This document shows positions 1 to 6,000 of a stretch of DNA of 6,096 nucleotides, piece after piece. Source of the stretch: Fidelibacterota bacterium REDSEA-S14_B6 (lineage in GTDB: Bacteria; Fidelibacterota; Marinisomatia; Marinisomatales; S15-B10); assembly GCA_001626655.1 (NCBI GenBank), contig LUOC01000089.1:1-6096 (forward strand). Direction: 5' to 3'. The position numbers and the translations under genes were made by a program. The notes beneath the pieces are model-generated. The model was not told the DNA's origin. It searched no databases and saw only the letters and a list, made by a program, of their open reading frames with translations. Position 1 is the stretch's first letter, and each line of letters starts with the position of its first letter.

Positions 1-498
1 GAACTCTTACCTGTCCTGGGCGAACTGACTGACTTCGAGCTGATGGATCAGGACGGTGAGCAATTCAGCCGTGACGATTTGTTGGGAAAGGTGTGGGTAG
101 CCGATTTCATCTTTACCACCTGTGCCGGACCGTGTCCCGTTATGTCGGGGCAGTTTACGGAACTTCAGTCCCGGTTTGCCAGCGCCTCTGATTTCCGTCT
201 GCTCTCTATTTCTGTAAACCCAGACTACGATACTCCAACGATCCTGAAGGAGTACGGCGACCGTTATGGCGCTGATCATGACAGATGGCGCTTCCTGACG
301 GGCGAGAGGGAAAGTATACATGAACTTGCGGTGGAGGGCTTTAAGGTGGGTTCCGTCGAAGATCCCATTTTCCACAGCACGCGGTTTATCCTTCTCGACA
401 GTAAGGCGAGGATCAGAGGGTACTACATCAGCTCGGAACTGAACGAGATGCAGCAGCTGTGGAGGGACGTGGAGCTTCTCGCGGAAGTGGCACCTTGA
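1..498 (+). CDS. Sco1/SenC-family copper chaperone, 5'-truncated by the window
   Basis: The reading frame is open from base 1, and the residues before the first ATG (position 43) already match the family start (a 'LG-x-L-x-DFEL-x-DQDG' stretch). The true start therefore lies upstream and the Met at 43 is internal. The protein has a thioredoxin fold. The copper motif is CAGPC (Cys codons at 121 and 133), inside the usual 'DFIFTTCAGPCPVMS' context, and the third copper ligand is the His at 373-375 in 'FHSTRFILLD'. All three ligands are present. Family members sit in the cytoplasmic membrane facing the periplasm and deliver copper to, or reduce, the CuA site of cytochrome c oxidase subunit II. 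The membrane anchor would be in the missing N-terminus. The stop codon overlaps the start of the DUF420 gene, so the two are probably co-translated. About 165 residues are visible, nearly the whole soluble domain. Confidence 0.95.
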   Translation, partial: ELLPVLGELTDFELMDQDGEQFSRDDLLGKVWVADFIFTTCAGPCPVMSGQFTELQSRFASASDFRLLSISVNPDYDTPTILKEYGDRYGADHDRWRFLTGERESIHELAVEGFKVGSVEDPIFHSTRFILLDSKARIRGYYISSELNEMQQLWRDVELLAEVAP

Positions 499-1028
499 CG
501 ACGCTGGCCGCCCGGGGTGACCAGTTCTGGCTGAGGATCATCTACATCCTTTCTGGTGTGCTCGCCGCGGCGGTGGCTTTCCTGATCCTCGGTCCACGGC
601 CGGCCGGCATGGAGGGCACTATGGACGTCTCCGCCCTGCCAACGGTGAACGCAATCCTGAACGCCATCACCACGGTGCTCCTTGTGGTCGCATATTTATT
701 CATCCGCCGGAAAAAGATCGAACTTCACAAGAAGACCATGCTCACCGCCTTCGGGACGTCGGCCATGTTTCTAGTTACGTATGTGATTTATCACTGGTTC
801 AAGAGTGGGCCGGCCCAGTACGCCGGCGAATGGCAGACGTTCTACTTATTCATCCTGTTTACGCACATCGTACTGGCGGCGGTCATCTTGCCGATGGCCA
901 TGGTGACACTCTACCGCGGCTGGACCATGAACGTCCGGAAGCACCGGAAGATTGCAAGAATCACATTGCCCCTCTGGCTCTACGTCAGCGTGACCGGAAT
1001 CTTAGTCTACGTGATGCTCTATCTCTGA
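495..1028 (+). CDS. DUF420 (YozB/CtaM-like) membrane protein, probable cytochrome oxidase assembly factor
   Basis: The product has 177 residues with five likely membrane segments (about 15-32, 51-70, 82-99, 116-138 and 156-175). The DUF420 pattern is clear: 'GPRP-x-G-x-EG' after the first helix, 'DVSALP', 'YVIYHWFKSGP', 'FTHIVLA' and 'RKHRKIAR' before the last helix. Four histidines (78, 100, 124, 150) lie near helix ends, which would suit metal or heme handling, but this is inference. The Bacillus subtilis homologue YozB (CtaM) is needed for cytochrome c oxidase biogenesis, which agrees with the Sco gene directly upstream. I chose the TTG at 495 because GGAAG at 483-487 lies 7 bases before it and it makes a 4-base overlap (TTGA) with the Sco stop. 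A GTG at 459 is in frame and would add 12 residues, but it has a poorer ribosome site. Confidence 0.92.
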   Translation: MTTLAARGDQFWLRIIYILSGVLAAAVAFLILGPRPAGMEGTMDVSALPTVNAILNAITTVLLVVAYLFIRRKKIELHKKTMLTAFGTSAMFLVTYVIYHWFKSGPAQYAGEWQTFYLFILFTHIVLAAVILPMAMVTLYRGWTMNVRKHRKIARITLPLWLYVSVTGILVYVMLYL

Positions 1029-1030
1029 GA

Positions 1031-1074
1031 AATGTGAAATGAAGAATGAAGAGAATGTCGAATGCGGAATGTTG
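1031..1074 (+). repeat. Degenerate heptamer tandem array (AATGnnn units)
   Basis: AATG occurs at 1031, 1038, 1045, 1054, 1061 and 1068, giving spacings of 7, 7, 9, 7 and 7 bases. The three bases after each AATG vary and are mostly purine. The array begins 2 bases after the DUF420 stop codon, has no coding potential, and lies in the gap between two converging genes. Confidence 0.7.
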
Positions 1075-1081
1075 AAGGTTT

Positions 1082-1097
1082 GAACTGAGATCAGTTC
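1082..1097. repeat. Short palindrome between converging genes (possible weak terminator)
   Basis: The sequence GAACTGAGATCAGTTC has perfect 7-base arms (GAACTGA / TCAGTTC) around a GA centre. As RNA it would fold as a 6-base-pair stem with an AGAT loop. It lies midway between two genes that converge, where a bidirectional terminator is expected. However, the stem is short and A/T-rich, and no run of U follows on either strand, so a terminator role is only a possibility. Confidence 0.4.
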
Positions 1098-1118
1098 TCC
1101 ATTTCTCCATTTCTCCAA
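1095..1118 (+). repeat. Octamer tandem repeat, three units of TTCTCCAT
   Basis: Units lie at 1095-1102, 1103-1110 and 1111-1118. The third ends in A instead of T. The tract is pyrimidine-rich on the plus strand, so its minus strand (ATGGAGAA units) resembles the purine-rich AATG array on the other side of the palindrome. Confidence 0.75.
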
Positions 1119-1120
1119 TC

Positions 1121-1147
1121 TTCCAGTTTCAAGTTTCCAGTTTCAAG
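1121..1147 (+). repeat. 14-base direct repeat spanning the stop codon of the minus-strand membrane gene
   Basis: TTCCAGTTTCAAG is present exactly at 1121-1133 and again at 1135-1147, giving a 14-base period. On the minus strand the second copy (1135-1147) encodes the last residues (Leu-Lys-Leu-Glu) of the membrane protein. Because the period is not a multiple of 3, the next copy is read in another frame and supplies the TGA stop (1129-1131). Confidence 0.8.
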
Positions 1148-2256
1148 TCTTTATTCAACCGCCTGTCTTTGCTCACCTTCCAGATCTTCTGATCGAGGTA
1201 GTAGTGATTGAAGGCAAAGCCCCACCAGAAACCGATGGCGAGATCTGAGATTGAGAAGAGGCTCCCAAGAGGGAATTTACTCACCACATTCGGCCCTATG
1301 CCGAAGGGGACCATGGCGCCGATGAATGTCCAGTCGGCGTAGCGATAAACGAGGGTGAACAAAATCCCTGCCACATAATATGTAATGAAACTTCTGCTCA
1401 CCTTGCTGGCGAGACCGAACTCTTGAGCGCCATCATCAGCGGCGTAACGGTTCCTGTTGTAGAACCATACGATTCCGTGGTACTGAATGTTGTGATAGAC
1501 TGTGACGAAGACGGTGAAGAGGCGGATGTCGATCTGAGTCGAAATGTAAGGGTGGAGGAAGATGACCATGTGGAGCGGCATGCATGCCAAAAAGAAAAGA
1601 TTTTTCGGCAGGTTAAGTCGTCTGCCGGCGCCTACATCCAGAATTTGCTTTCCGGCATACAGGACAATGACGGCGAAAATGATTGCGTGGAGTCCATTTA
1701 GAACGAGCGCTTCCCCCGCTGCCGGGGATAGGGACAGGCCCACCTGAGAACGGGCGTCGGGGTGGCGCATGACGAATGAGAGGAACGGTGCCAGCATCAT
1801 GATATAGAAGAACCAGTAATCAATGAAGTTTTCCTTGCCCGCCGCCTCGTCATTCTTTTTTTGATAGAGGACCATGAAACCGTAATGCTGCCTTACCACA
1901 TGCCAGTACGCCCATAGCTGGGCGAAGGTGAGGAAGATGAAGAAAGGTGCTTTCGAAGACGACACGACTGAGAGTACCAACACCACCGGTCCGAGAACGA
2001 ACCAGAGCAAGCTTCCCAGGAGGAGGGGTGTTCTCGACTTCCACTCCTGACGATCGAGATAGGTGCGGGAGATTGTGGCGAAAATGTGAGGGCCGTCGAA
2101 GGAGACAATCCAGATCCACCAGAGCATCATGGTTGAAACCCCGAGGCCGACATTGAGGTAGATCATGGCGTAACTCGTGATGCACGCTCCCACATACCAG
2201 AGGAGGTCGTAGTTCCTACGAGTGATCCAGTTGGCGCTGATGCTGACTGCTCTCAT
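1129..2256 (-). CDS. Histidine-rich polytopic membrane protein of unknown function
   Basis: I do not recognise a named family. The product has 375 residues and roughly eight hydrophobic segments, for example about 17-35, 40-53, 77-100, 104-118, 145-163, 184-201, 220-236, 245-254, 288-304 and 333-349, some of which may pair. Polar motifs lie at the membrane edges: 'DGPH' (His57) followed by 'SRTYLD', 'WHVVRQHYG' (His119, His124), 'YHNIQYHG' (His255, His260) and 'FNHYYLD-x-x-IW' (His351). Two H-x4-H pairs plus conserved-looking Asp and Gln suggest a metal site, as in membrane di-iron hydroxylases and desaturases, but the exact desaturase boxes are not present, so this is inference. The cytoplasmic tail is basic (KVSKDRRLNKDLK). 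The ATG at 2256 has no clear ribosome site; see the promoter entry. The gene stands alone, divergent from the peptidase gene and convergent with DUF420. The C-terminal end lies inside a tandem repeat. Confidence 0.88.
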   Translation of the reverse strand: MRAVSISANWITRRNYDLLWYVGACITSYAMIYLNVGLGVSTMMLWWIWIVSFDGPHIFATISRTYLDRQEWKSRTPLLLGSLLWFVLGPVVLVLSVVSSSKAPFFIFLTFAQLWAYWHVVRQHYGFMVLYQKKNDEAAGKENFIDYWFFYIMMLAPFLSFVMRHPDARSQVGLSLSPAAGEALVLNGLHAIIFAVIVLYAGKQILDVGAGRRLNLPKNLFFLACMPLHMVIFLHPYISTQIDIRLFTVFVTVYHNIQYHGIVWFYNRNRYAADDGAQEFGLASKVSRSFITYYVAGILFTLVYRYADWTFIGAMVPFGIGPNVVSKFPLGSLFSISDLAIGFWWGFAFNHYYLDQKIWKVSKDRRLNKDLKLET

Positions 2257-2262
2257 TACGGG

Positions 2263-2291
2263 AATGTAACGCTAAGTCGCGTCCGAATCAA
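2263..2291 (-). promoter_or_regulatory. Possible sigma-70-type promoter for the minus-strand membrane gene
   Basis: On the minus strand TTGATT (2291-2286) and TACATT (2268-2263) are separated by 17 bases, and each matches the consensus at 4 of 6 positions. Only 6 bases separate the -10 hexamer from the ATG, so transcription would begin at or next to the A of the start codon. That would give a leaderless message and explain the missing Shine-Dalgarno sequence. This is a by-eye match in a 50-80 base divergent gap. Confidence 0.3.
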
Positions 2292-2317
2292 TCTTCTCAC
2301 TGACCGCGTTTGAAATC

Positions 2318-2326
2318 AGGGGGGAG
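2318..2326 (+). promoter_or_regulatory. Ribosome binding site that decides the peptidase start
   Basis: AGGGGGGAG ends 10 bases before the TTG at 2337. It lies inside the frame if translation began at the upstream TTG (2310), which has no such site, and it is too far (19 bases) from the GTG at 2346. It therefore favours 2337. Confidence 0.5.
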
Positions 2327-2336
2327 TTGGCTAATT

Positions 2337-4619
2337 TTGCTCGTCGTGAAAAGTTTTTTTCGATTGTCCGCCCTACTGCTTCTGATGCAAAGTGCATTCG
2401 GCGATGATCTGTATCAGCTCGTCCGCGTCCACTACACCACGCCCGGAGAACTGAGCTCCATCGCTGCCACGGGCGTGCCGCTAGATCATTTTCGCCAGAA
2501 GCGAGGAGTATATATTGAGTTGACCGCCAGCGAGAGTGAGGTGACAGAAATCCGATCGCTGGGGCTGACGGTGGATGTTCTGGAACCTGACCTTCAGCGC
2601 TTTTACCAGTCCCGTCTGGATCGACGGGCTCGGCGGTACGGCGACTTCAAACTCGGTTCCATGGGGGGCAATTACACTCTGGCTGAACTTGAGGCGGAGC
2701 TCGATACACTTCATCTGCTCTATCCCAGCTTCGTATCGGAGAAAATGAGCATTGGGAAATCGTTGGAGGGGCGGGATATCTGGGCTGTGAAAGTTTCCGA
2801 CAATGTTGATATCGATGAGAACGGGAGCGGTGAGGTCGAACCGAGGGTGCTTTACACGGCCCTTACGCACGCTCGGGAACCTGTCGGCATGATGAACCTC
2901 ATCTATTTTATCCGACACTTGTGTGAAAACTATGGAGTGAAGGAGATGCCGACAGAAATGATGAATACGAGGGAGATGTGGTTTGTCCCGTGCGTCAATC
3001 CTGACGGATACGTCTACAACCAGTCCATCGCTTCAAACGGGGGAGGGATGCACAGGAAGAACAGGCGCGACACGGGATGCGGTTCGGGCACGGCCCGAGG
3101 AGTTGACCTGAACCGGAATTACGGTTACAACTGGGGAGCTAACAATGAAGGATCAAGTCCTGAACCTTGCGCAAACTCGTATCGTGGGGGGTCGGCGTTT
3201 TCCGAGCCGGAAACGGCAGCGATTCGCGACTTTATGGCGAGCATGGATTTCACGAATGTGCTCCACTATCATACATACACGAACCTGCTGATCCACCCCT
3301 ATGGCGACGGCTCCCATCCGGACGAGCCCGATTTCTCAACGTTCAAAGAGATCGGCGCCGAAATGACAAAGTTTAATCAATACCACGTGGGAACCGGCAT
3401 TGAGACAGTCGGTTATACCGTCAATGGCGATGCGGTAGATTACTCCTACGTAGAGGAGGGGATGCTCGCCTTTACGCCGGAAGTTGGCGATTGGGAGGAC
3501 GGTTTCTGGCCCGCCGTGGATAGGGTCGGTCCTCTTTGTGAAGAGAACCTCTGGCCCAACATGGTCTTCGCCCGGTCGGCCGGGACGGTGCTGTCAGCTC
3601 AAACACTGTTTTCCGGGGGAGATTACCTCATGCCGGGAGAGACGATGATAGCCCGGACTGGATTCAGAAATGACGGCCTCAGGGGGAGCCTCGGGAGCGT
3701 TGCTGCTACGGTCACCTCACTCAACGGCGCCATCGAGATCGAGACGCCGGTTCAGTGGAATCTCGGTGCGGTCGAGAGACGTCAGCGGCTGGCGGATAGC
3801 CTCGACATTCCCCTGACCGTAAGCCCCGGTGTTTCGGCAGGGTGTTCCGGCGGGCTCGTGTTCCACTTCGATGACAGTTACGAGGCAACGACCGACACTA
3901 TCCAACTGATTATCGGCGAACCTGAGGCGGCCTTTCAGGAAGACGGTGAATCGGACATGAGCCAATGGAAGACATCGGGCTGGGGAATCGGCGCCGCCGC
4001 TCATTCCGGTTCCGGTTCAATTACCGACAGCCCCAGCGGCAAGTACAGTCCCCAGCAAACGACTGTTCTGACCATTAAAGATCCGGTGGATCTGTCAAAG
4101 GTGTCCCACCCCCGGCTGGAGTTCTGGGCAAGATGGGACATTGAAGAAAACTACGACGGCGTCACCATTGAAGCGAGGGCCGACGGAGGATCGTGGAAAT
4201 CACTTCGGGGCCGGCACACCCAGAAGGCGACAGGCGGCGGAAAGGGTCAGCCGAAAGGGGCGTTCGTTTACGAGGGGACACAGGCCGATTGGGTGGAGGA
4301 GTCCATAGATCTCTCCGAGTTTGTCGGCTACAGTGAAGTTTCGTTCAGGTTCGTACTCCGGGCGGATGAGCGCGTGGAGGGAAACGGATTCTCGTTTGAC
4401 GATCTTCGCCTCCTTGCCTATCCCGAGACTGAACTTTCGGGCGCTGACCTCAACGGCGACTGTCTCGTGGACGTGGCCGATGTCCTCAAACTGGTTGATA
4501 TGATTATCTGGCCCGGCGGTGGAACAGACGAGTTGAGAGCGCGAGGCGACATGAACCACGATTCGCAGTTGAACGTCCTCGACATCGTAAAACTTGTGGA
4601 TCTCGTGTTGGGAACTTGA
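2337..4619 (+). CDS. Secreted M14 zinc carboxypeptidase with MAM-like and dockerin-like C-terminal domains
   Basis: The product has 760 residues from the TTG at 2337. A GTG at 2346 (signal peptide beginning MKSFFRLS) and a TTG at 2310 are in-frame alternatives. The order is: signal peptide 1-22 (cleavage after AFG); prodomain about 25-105; M14 catalytic domain about 107-418; beta-sandwich region about 421-530; MAM-like domain about 531-697 ending in 'FSFDDLRL'; and a dockerin-like pair from 704. All M14 active-site residues are visible: zinc ligands His178 and Glu181 ('HARE') and His312 ('HTYTNLL'); substrate binders Arg212, Asn259 and Arg260 ('DLNRN') and Tyr360; catalytic Glu382 ('FTPEVGD'). 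By alignment with pancreatic carboxypeptidase A, Val367 falls at specificity position 255 and Asp365 at 253, so broad, carboxypeptidase T-like specificity is possible (inference). Two calcium loops carry ligands D704/N706/D708/D712/D715 and D738/N740/D742/N746/D749. It probably trims C-terminal residues from peptides outside the cell. Nothing nearby looks like a cohesin or scaffoldin. Confidence 0.95.
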   Translation: MLVVKSFFRLSALLLLMQSAFGDDLYQLVRVHYTTPGELSSIAATGVPLDHFRQKRGVYIELTASESEVTEIRSLGLTVDVLEPDLQRFYQSRLDRRARRYGDFKLGSMGGNYTLAELEAELDTLHLLYPSFVSEKMSIGKSLEGRDIWAVKVSDNVDIDENGSGEVEPRVLYTALTHAREPVGMMNLIYFIRHLCENYGVKEMPTEMMNTREMWFVPCVNPDGYVYNQSIASNGGGMHRKNRRDTGCGSGTARGVDLNRNYGYNWGANNEGSSPEPCANSYRGGSAFSEPETAAIRDFMASMDFTNVLHYHTYTNLLIHPYGDGSHPDEPDFSTFKEIGAEMTKFNQYHVGTGIETVGYTVNGDAVDYSYVEEGMLAFTPEVGDWEDGFWPAVDRVGPLCEENLWPNMVFARSAGTVLSAQTLFSGGDYLMPGETMIARTGFRNDGLRGSLGSVAATVTSLNGAIEIETPVQWNLGAVERRQRLADSLDIPLTVSPGVSAGCSGGLVFHFDDSYEATTDTIQLIIGEPEAAFQEDGESDMSQWKTSGWGIGAAAHSGSGSITDSPSGKYSPQQTTVLTIKDPVDLSKVSHPRLEFWARWDIEENYDGVTIEARADGGSWKSLRGRHTQKATGGGKGQPKGAFVYEGTQADWVEESIDLSEFVGYSEVSFRFVLRADERVEGNGFSFDDLRLLAYPETELSGADLNGDCLVDVADVLKLVDMIIWPGGGTDELRARGDMNHDSQLNVLDIVKLVDLVLGT

Positions 4620-4629
4620 ATGGTCTTAC

Positions 4630-4658
4630 TTGGGAATCAGCGGAGCGAAGCTTAGATT
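4630..4658 (+). promoter_or_regulatory. Possible promoter for the CBS/lipoprotein pair
   Basis: TTGGGA (4630-4635) and TAGATT (4653-4658) are 17 bases apart, each with 4 of 6 consensus matches. Transcription would start near 4665 and leave a leader of about 37 bases before the CBS gene. The 82-base gap from the peptidase holds no hairpin I would call a terminator, so read-through from the peptidase is also possible. Confidence 0.3.
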
Positions 4659-4690
4659 TGAAAAAAACAGCGAGACTGGGTGTCCGCCTT

Positions 4691-4695
4691 AGGAG
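4691..4695 (+). promoter_or_regulatory. Ribosome binding site of the CBS-domain gene
   Basis: AGGAG lies 6 bases before the ATG at 4702. It is a strong, well-spaced site and supports that start over any alternative. Confidence 0.8.
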
Positions 4696-4701
4696 TAAAG
4701 T

Positions 4702-5232
4702 ATGAGTGATTTAATCGATGATGAAGCACAGCAGATGGACGAAAAGGAGTTTGAAGGAGAGAAGGAGATGGAAGAAGCTATCTCCGTGGAAGATCCCATT
4801 GATGTCCTGACCCTCCAGAAAATGATCATCGTGCCGAAAGGGACGACAATCCAGGCGGTGGTTGAAAAGTTTCAGGCAGAGGGGGTGGCGTGCGTGCTGA
4901 TTGGTGACGATTCTCTGGACGGTATTTTCACAGAGCGGGACGTGATTATGAAACTGGCGGGGAAGGGGCTGGACTATCATAACGAGATTGTGGATGACTA
5001 TATGACGCCAGCCCCCGAAAGTCTTGAGGGGGGAGACAGCATCGCATTCGCACTGAACAGAATGACAGAGGGCGGATACCGGCACATCCCCGTAGTTGAT
5101 GCCAAAGGGAAGCCCGTCGGCCTCGTGGGTGTACTGGACATTGTCCGGCATCTCGCCGAGTACTTTTCTCAGGATGTGTTCAATCTTCCGCCAAGCCCCT
5201 TGAGGAACCAGGTTCGCGCTGAAGGCGGCTAG
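4702..5232 (+). CDS. CBS-domain pair protein, probable cytoplasmic nucleotide-sensing regulator
   Basis: The product has 176 residues. Residues 1-30 are very acidic and probably a flexible or helical extension (DDEAQQMDEKEFEGEKEMEEA). CBS motif 1 spans about 35-90, with the typical 'GIFTERD' (Thr77-x-x-Asp80) ribose-binding signature. CBS motif 2 spans about 100-155, with 'MTPAPESL', 'RHIPVVD' and 'GVLDIVRH'. In motif 2 the usual Ser/Thr before the Asp (position 143) is Gly, so one nucleotide site may be weaker. There is no membrane segment, DNA-binding domain or enzyme domain, so it is a stand-alone Bateman module that would bind AMP, ATP or a similar nucleotide and act on a partner. The tail 'FNLPP' followed by '...EGG' resembles tails I recall from other stand-alone CBS proteins. 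The lipoprotein gene follows after 7 bases, suggesting one operon. Confidence 0.94.
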   Translation: MSDLIDDEAQQMDEKEFEGEKEMEEAISVEDPIDVLTLQKMIIVPKGTTIQAVVEKFQAEGVACVLIGDDSLDGIFTERDVIMKLAGKGLDYHNEIVDDYMTPAPESLEGGDSIAFALNRMTEGGYRHIPVVDAKGKPVGLVGVLDIVRHLAEYFSQDVFNLPPSPLRNQVRAEGG

Positions 5233-5235
5233 GAG
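5231..5235 (+). promoter_or_regulatory. Ribosome binding site overlapping the CBS stop codon
   Basis: AGGAG begins on the second base of the CBS stop codon (TAG, 5230-5232) and ends 4 bases before the TTG at 5240. Ribosomes ending on the CBS gene would sit on this site, so translation of the lipoprotein is probably coupled to it. Confidence 0.65.
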
Positions 5236-5239
5236 CGTC

Positions 5240-5956
5240 TTGCGCAACTATCGTCTCGCCGGGGCGATTCTCATCGCCATGTTCTATCTCGGCTGCGCGG
5301 CCCATCCATCCATCGCCGACCACACCCTGGAAAAAGGTGAGAAATATGCAGGATACACACTCTCCACGGAGAATGTCTTTCCGGTGCTCTTTTACAGGTA
5401 CGGCATTTCGGACGTGAGCGATATCGGCCTCAGAGTCGGCGTGCCCATCTACGGCTCGGGATTCGACTATTCCCGCACCCTCTTTGAGCAGGGGAAGAAA
5501 CGGGACGTGCTGAACGTCGGGTGGAGCTACACCCCCAACTCCAACTACGATTTTACGTATTACAAGTTTCGTGACGGGAAACGGGAGGGGAGTACCATGT
5601 ACTGGGCGTTTCGGGCTATGCTCATCCCTGACGGTTCTTACTCGGGGAGCGGCCAGAGCACACGCATTGGTGTTCTCATGGGAATGTTCCTGAGAAGTAA
5701 ACTGGGGATTGAGGCAGGTTATTTTCATGATTTCGCCAGCATGCCTCTCACAAAGATCCACGTCCTCTCGTGGGATACGTACATCAAGGAAGAAGAGAAT
5801 CAGGCGAAGTACGGCCGGTTCTCTGTTCCCCATGTTTCTCCGGGCGGCTGGCCCACCCAGCATTCTCGCCTTGTGGGACTCTCACTGAGGGTAACGTTTC
5901 CCTTTGGCGGGAAAAAGGCCGAAAAAGTTGAGGAGGAGAAGGAACAGGAACAATAG
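5240..5956 (+). CDS. Probable envelope lipoprotein with beta-barrel-like strands, function unknown
   Basis: The product has 238 residues. Residues 1-18 form a signal sequence with basic residues (Arg2, Arg5) and a hydrophobic core, followed by Cys19 in 'FYLGC'. The -3 residue is Tyr rather than the usual Leu/Val/Ile, so the lipobox is imperfect. Ala at +2 would be compatible with outer-membrane sorting by the Escherichia coli rule. The mature part is rich in alternating amphipathic strands with glycine and aromatic residues: 'DIGLRVGVPIYG', 'LNVGWSY', 'YDFTYYKF', 'MYWAFRAMLI', 'TRIGVLMGMF', 'KLGIEAGYF' and 'LVGLSLRVTFPFG'. This looks like a small outer-membrane barrel or a beta-sandwich. Unlike most barrels it does not end at the last strand but carries a charged tail (KKAEKVEEEKEQEQ). 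The TTG start is set by the AGGAG overlapping the upstream stop; the next in-frame ATG (5279) would destroy the signal sequence. I do not recognise a family. Confidence 0.85.
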   Translation: MRNYRLAGAILIAMFYLGCAAHPSIADHTLEKGEKYAGYTLSTENVFPVLFYRYGISDVSDIGLRVGVPIYGSGFDYSRTLFEQGKKRDVLNVGWSYTPNSNYDFTYYKFRDGKREGSTMYWAFRAMLIPDGSYSGSGQSTRIGVLMGMFLRSKLGIEAGYFHDFASMPLTKIHVLSWDTYIKEEENQAKYGRFSVPHVSPGGWPTQHSRLVGLSLRVTFPFGGKKAEKVEEEKEQEQ

Positions 5957-6000
5957 TCATCCTCCTTCTTCTTCAGAACAATCCCGCCGCCTCTTAATGA

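Noticed and set aside
43..498. ATG at 43 as the start of the Sco protein
   Set aside because: Family-typical residues precede it in the same frame to base 1, and a start there would remove the first part of the domain and the membrane anchor.
830..1042. Second plus-strand frame inside the DUF420 gene
   Set aside because: It lies wholly within a well-supported membrane protein and its translation is low-complexity, histidine- and arginine-rich antiframe sequence.
4659..4668. Run of seven A residues before the CBS gene, considered as part of a terminator
   Set aside because: There is no stem next to it, and the run is A rather than T on the transcribed strand direction.
4711..5247. Long minus-strand open frame opposite the CBS gene
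   Set aside because: It is the antisense shadow of a clear CBS-domain protein with a strong ribosome site, and its translation shows no recognisable domain.
5180..5863. Long minus-strand open frame opposite the lipoprotein gene
   Set aside because: The plus strand has a signal sequence, a coupled ribosome site and regular beta-strand patterning. The antisense translation is arginine- and proline-rich with no structure.
5957..5968. AAGGAGG-like sequence on the minus strand (plus strand tcatcctcctt), resembling a ribosome site
   Set aside because: It comes from the pyrimidine-rich stretch after the lipoprotein and, on the minus strand, leads only into antisense of that gene.
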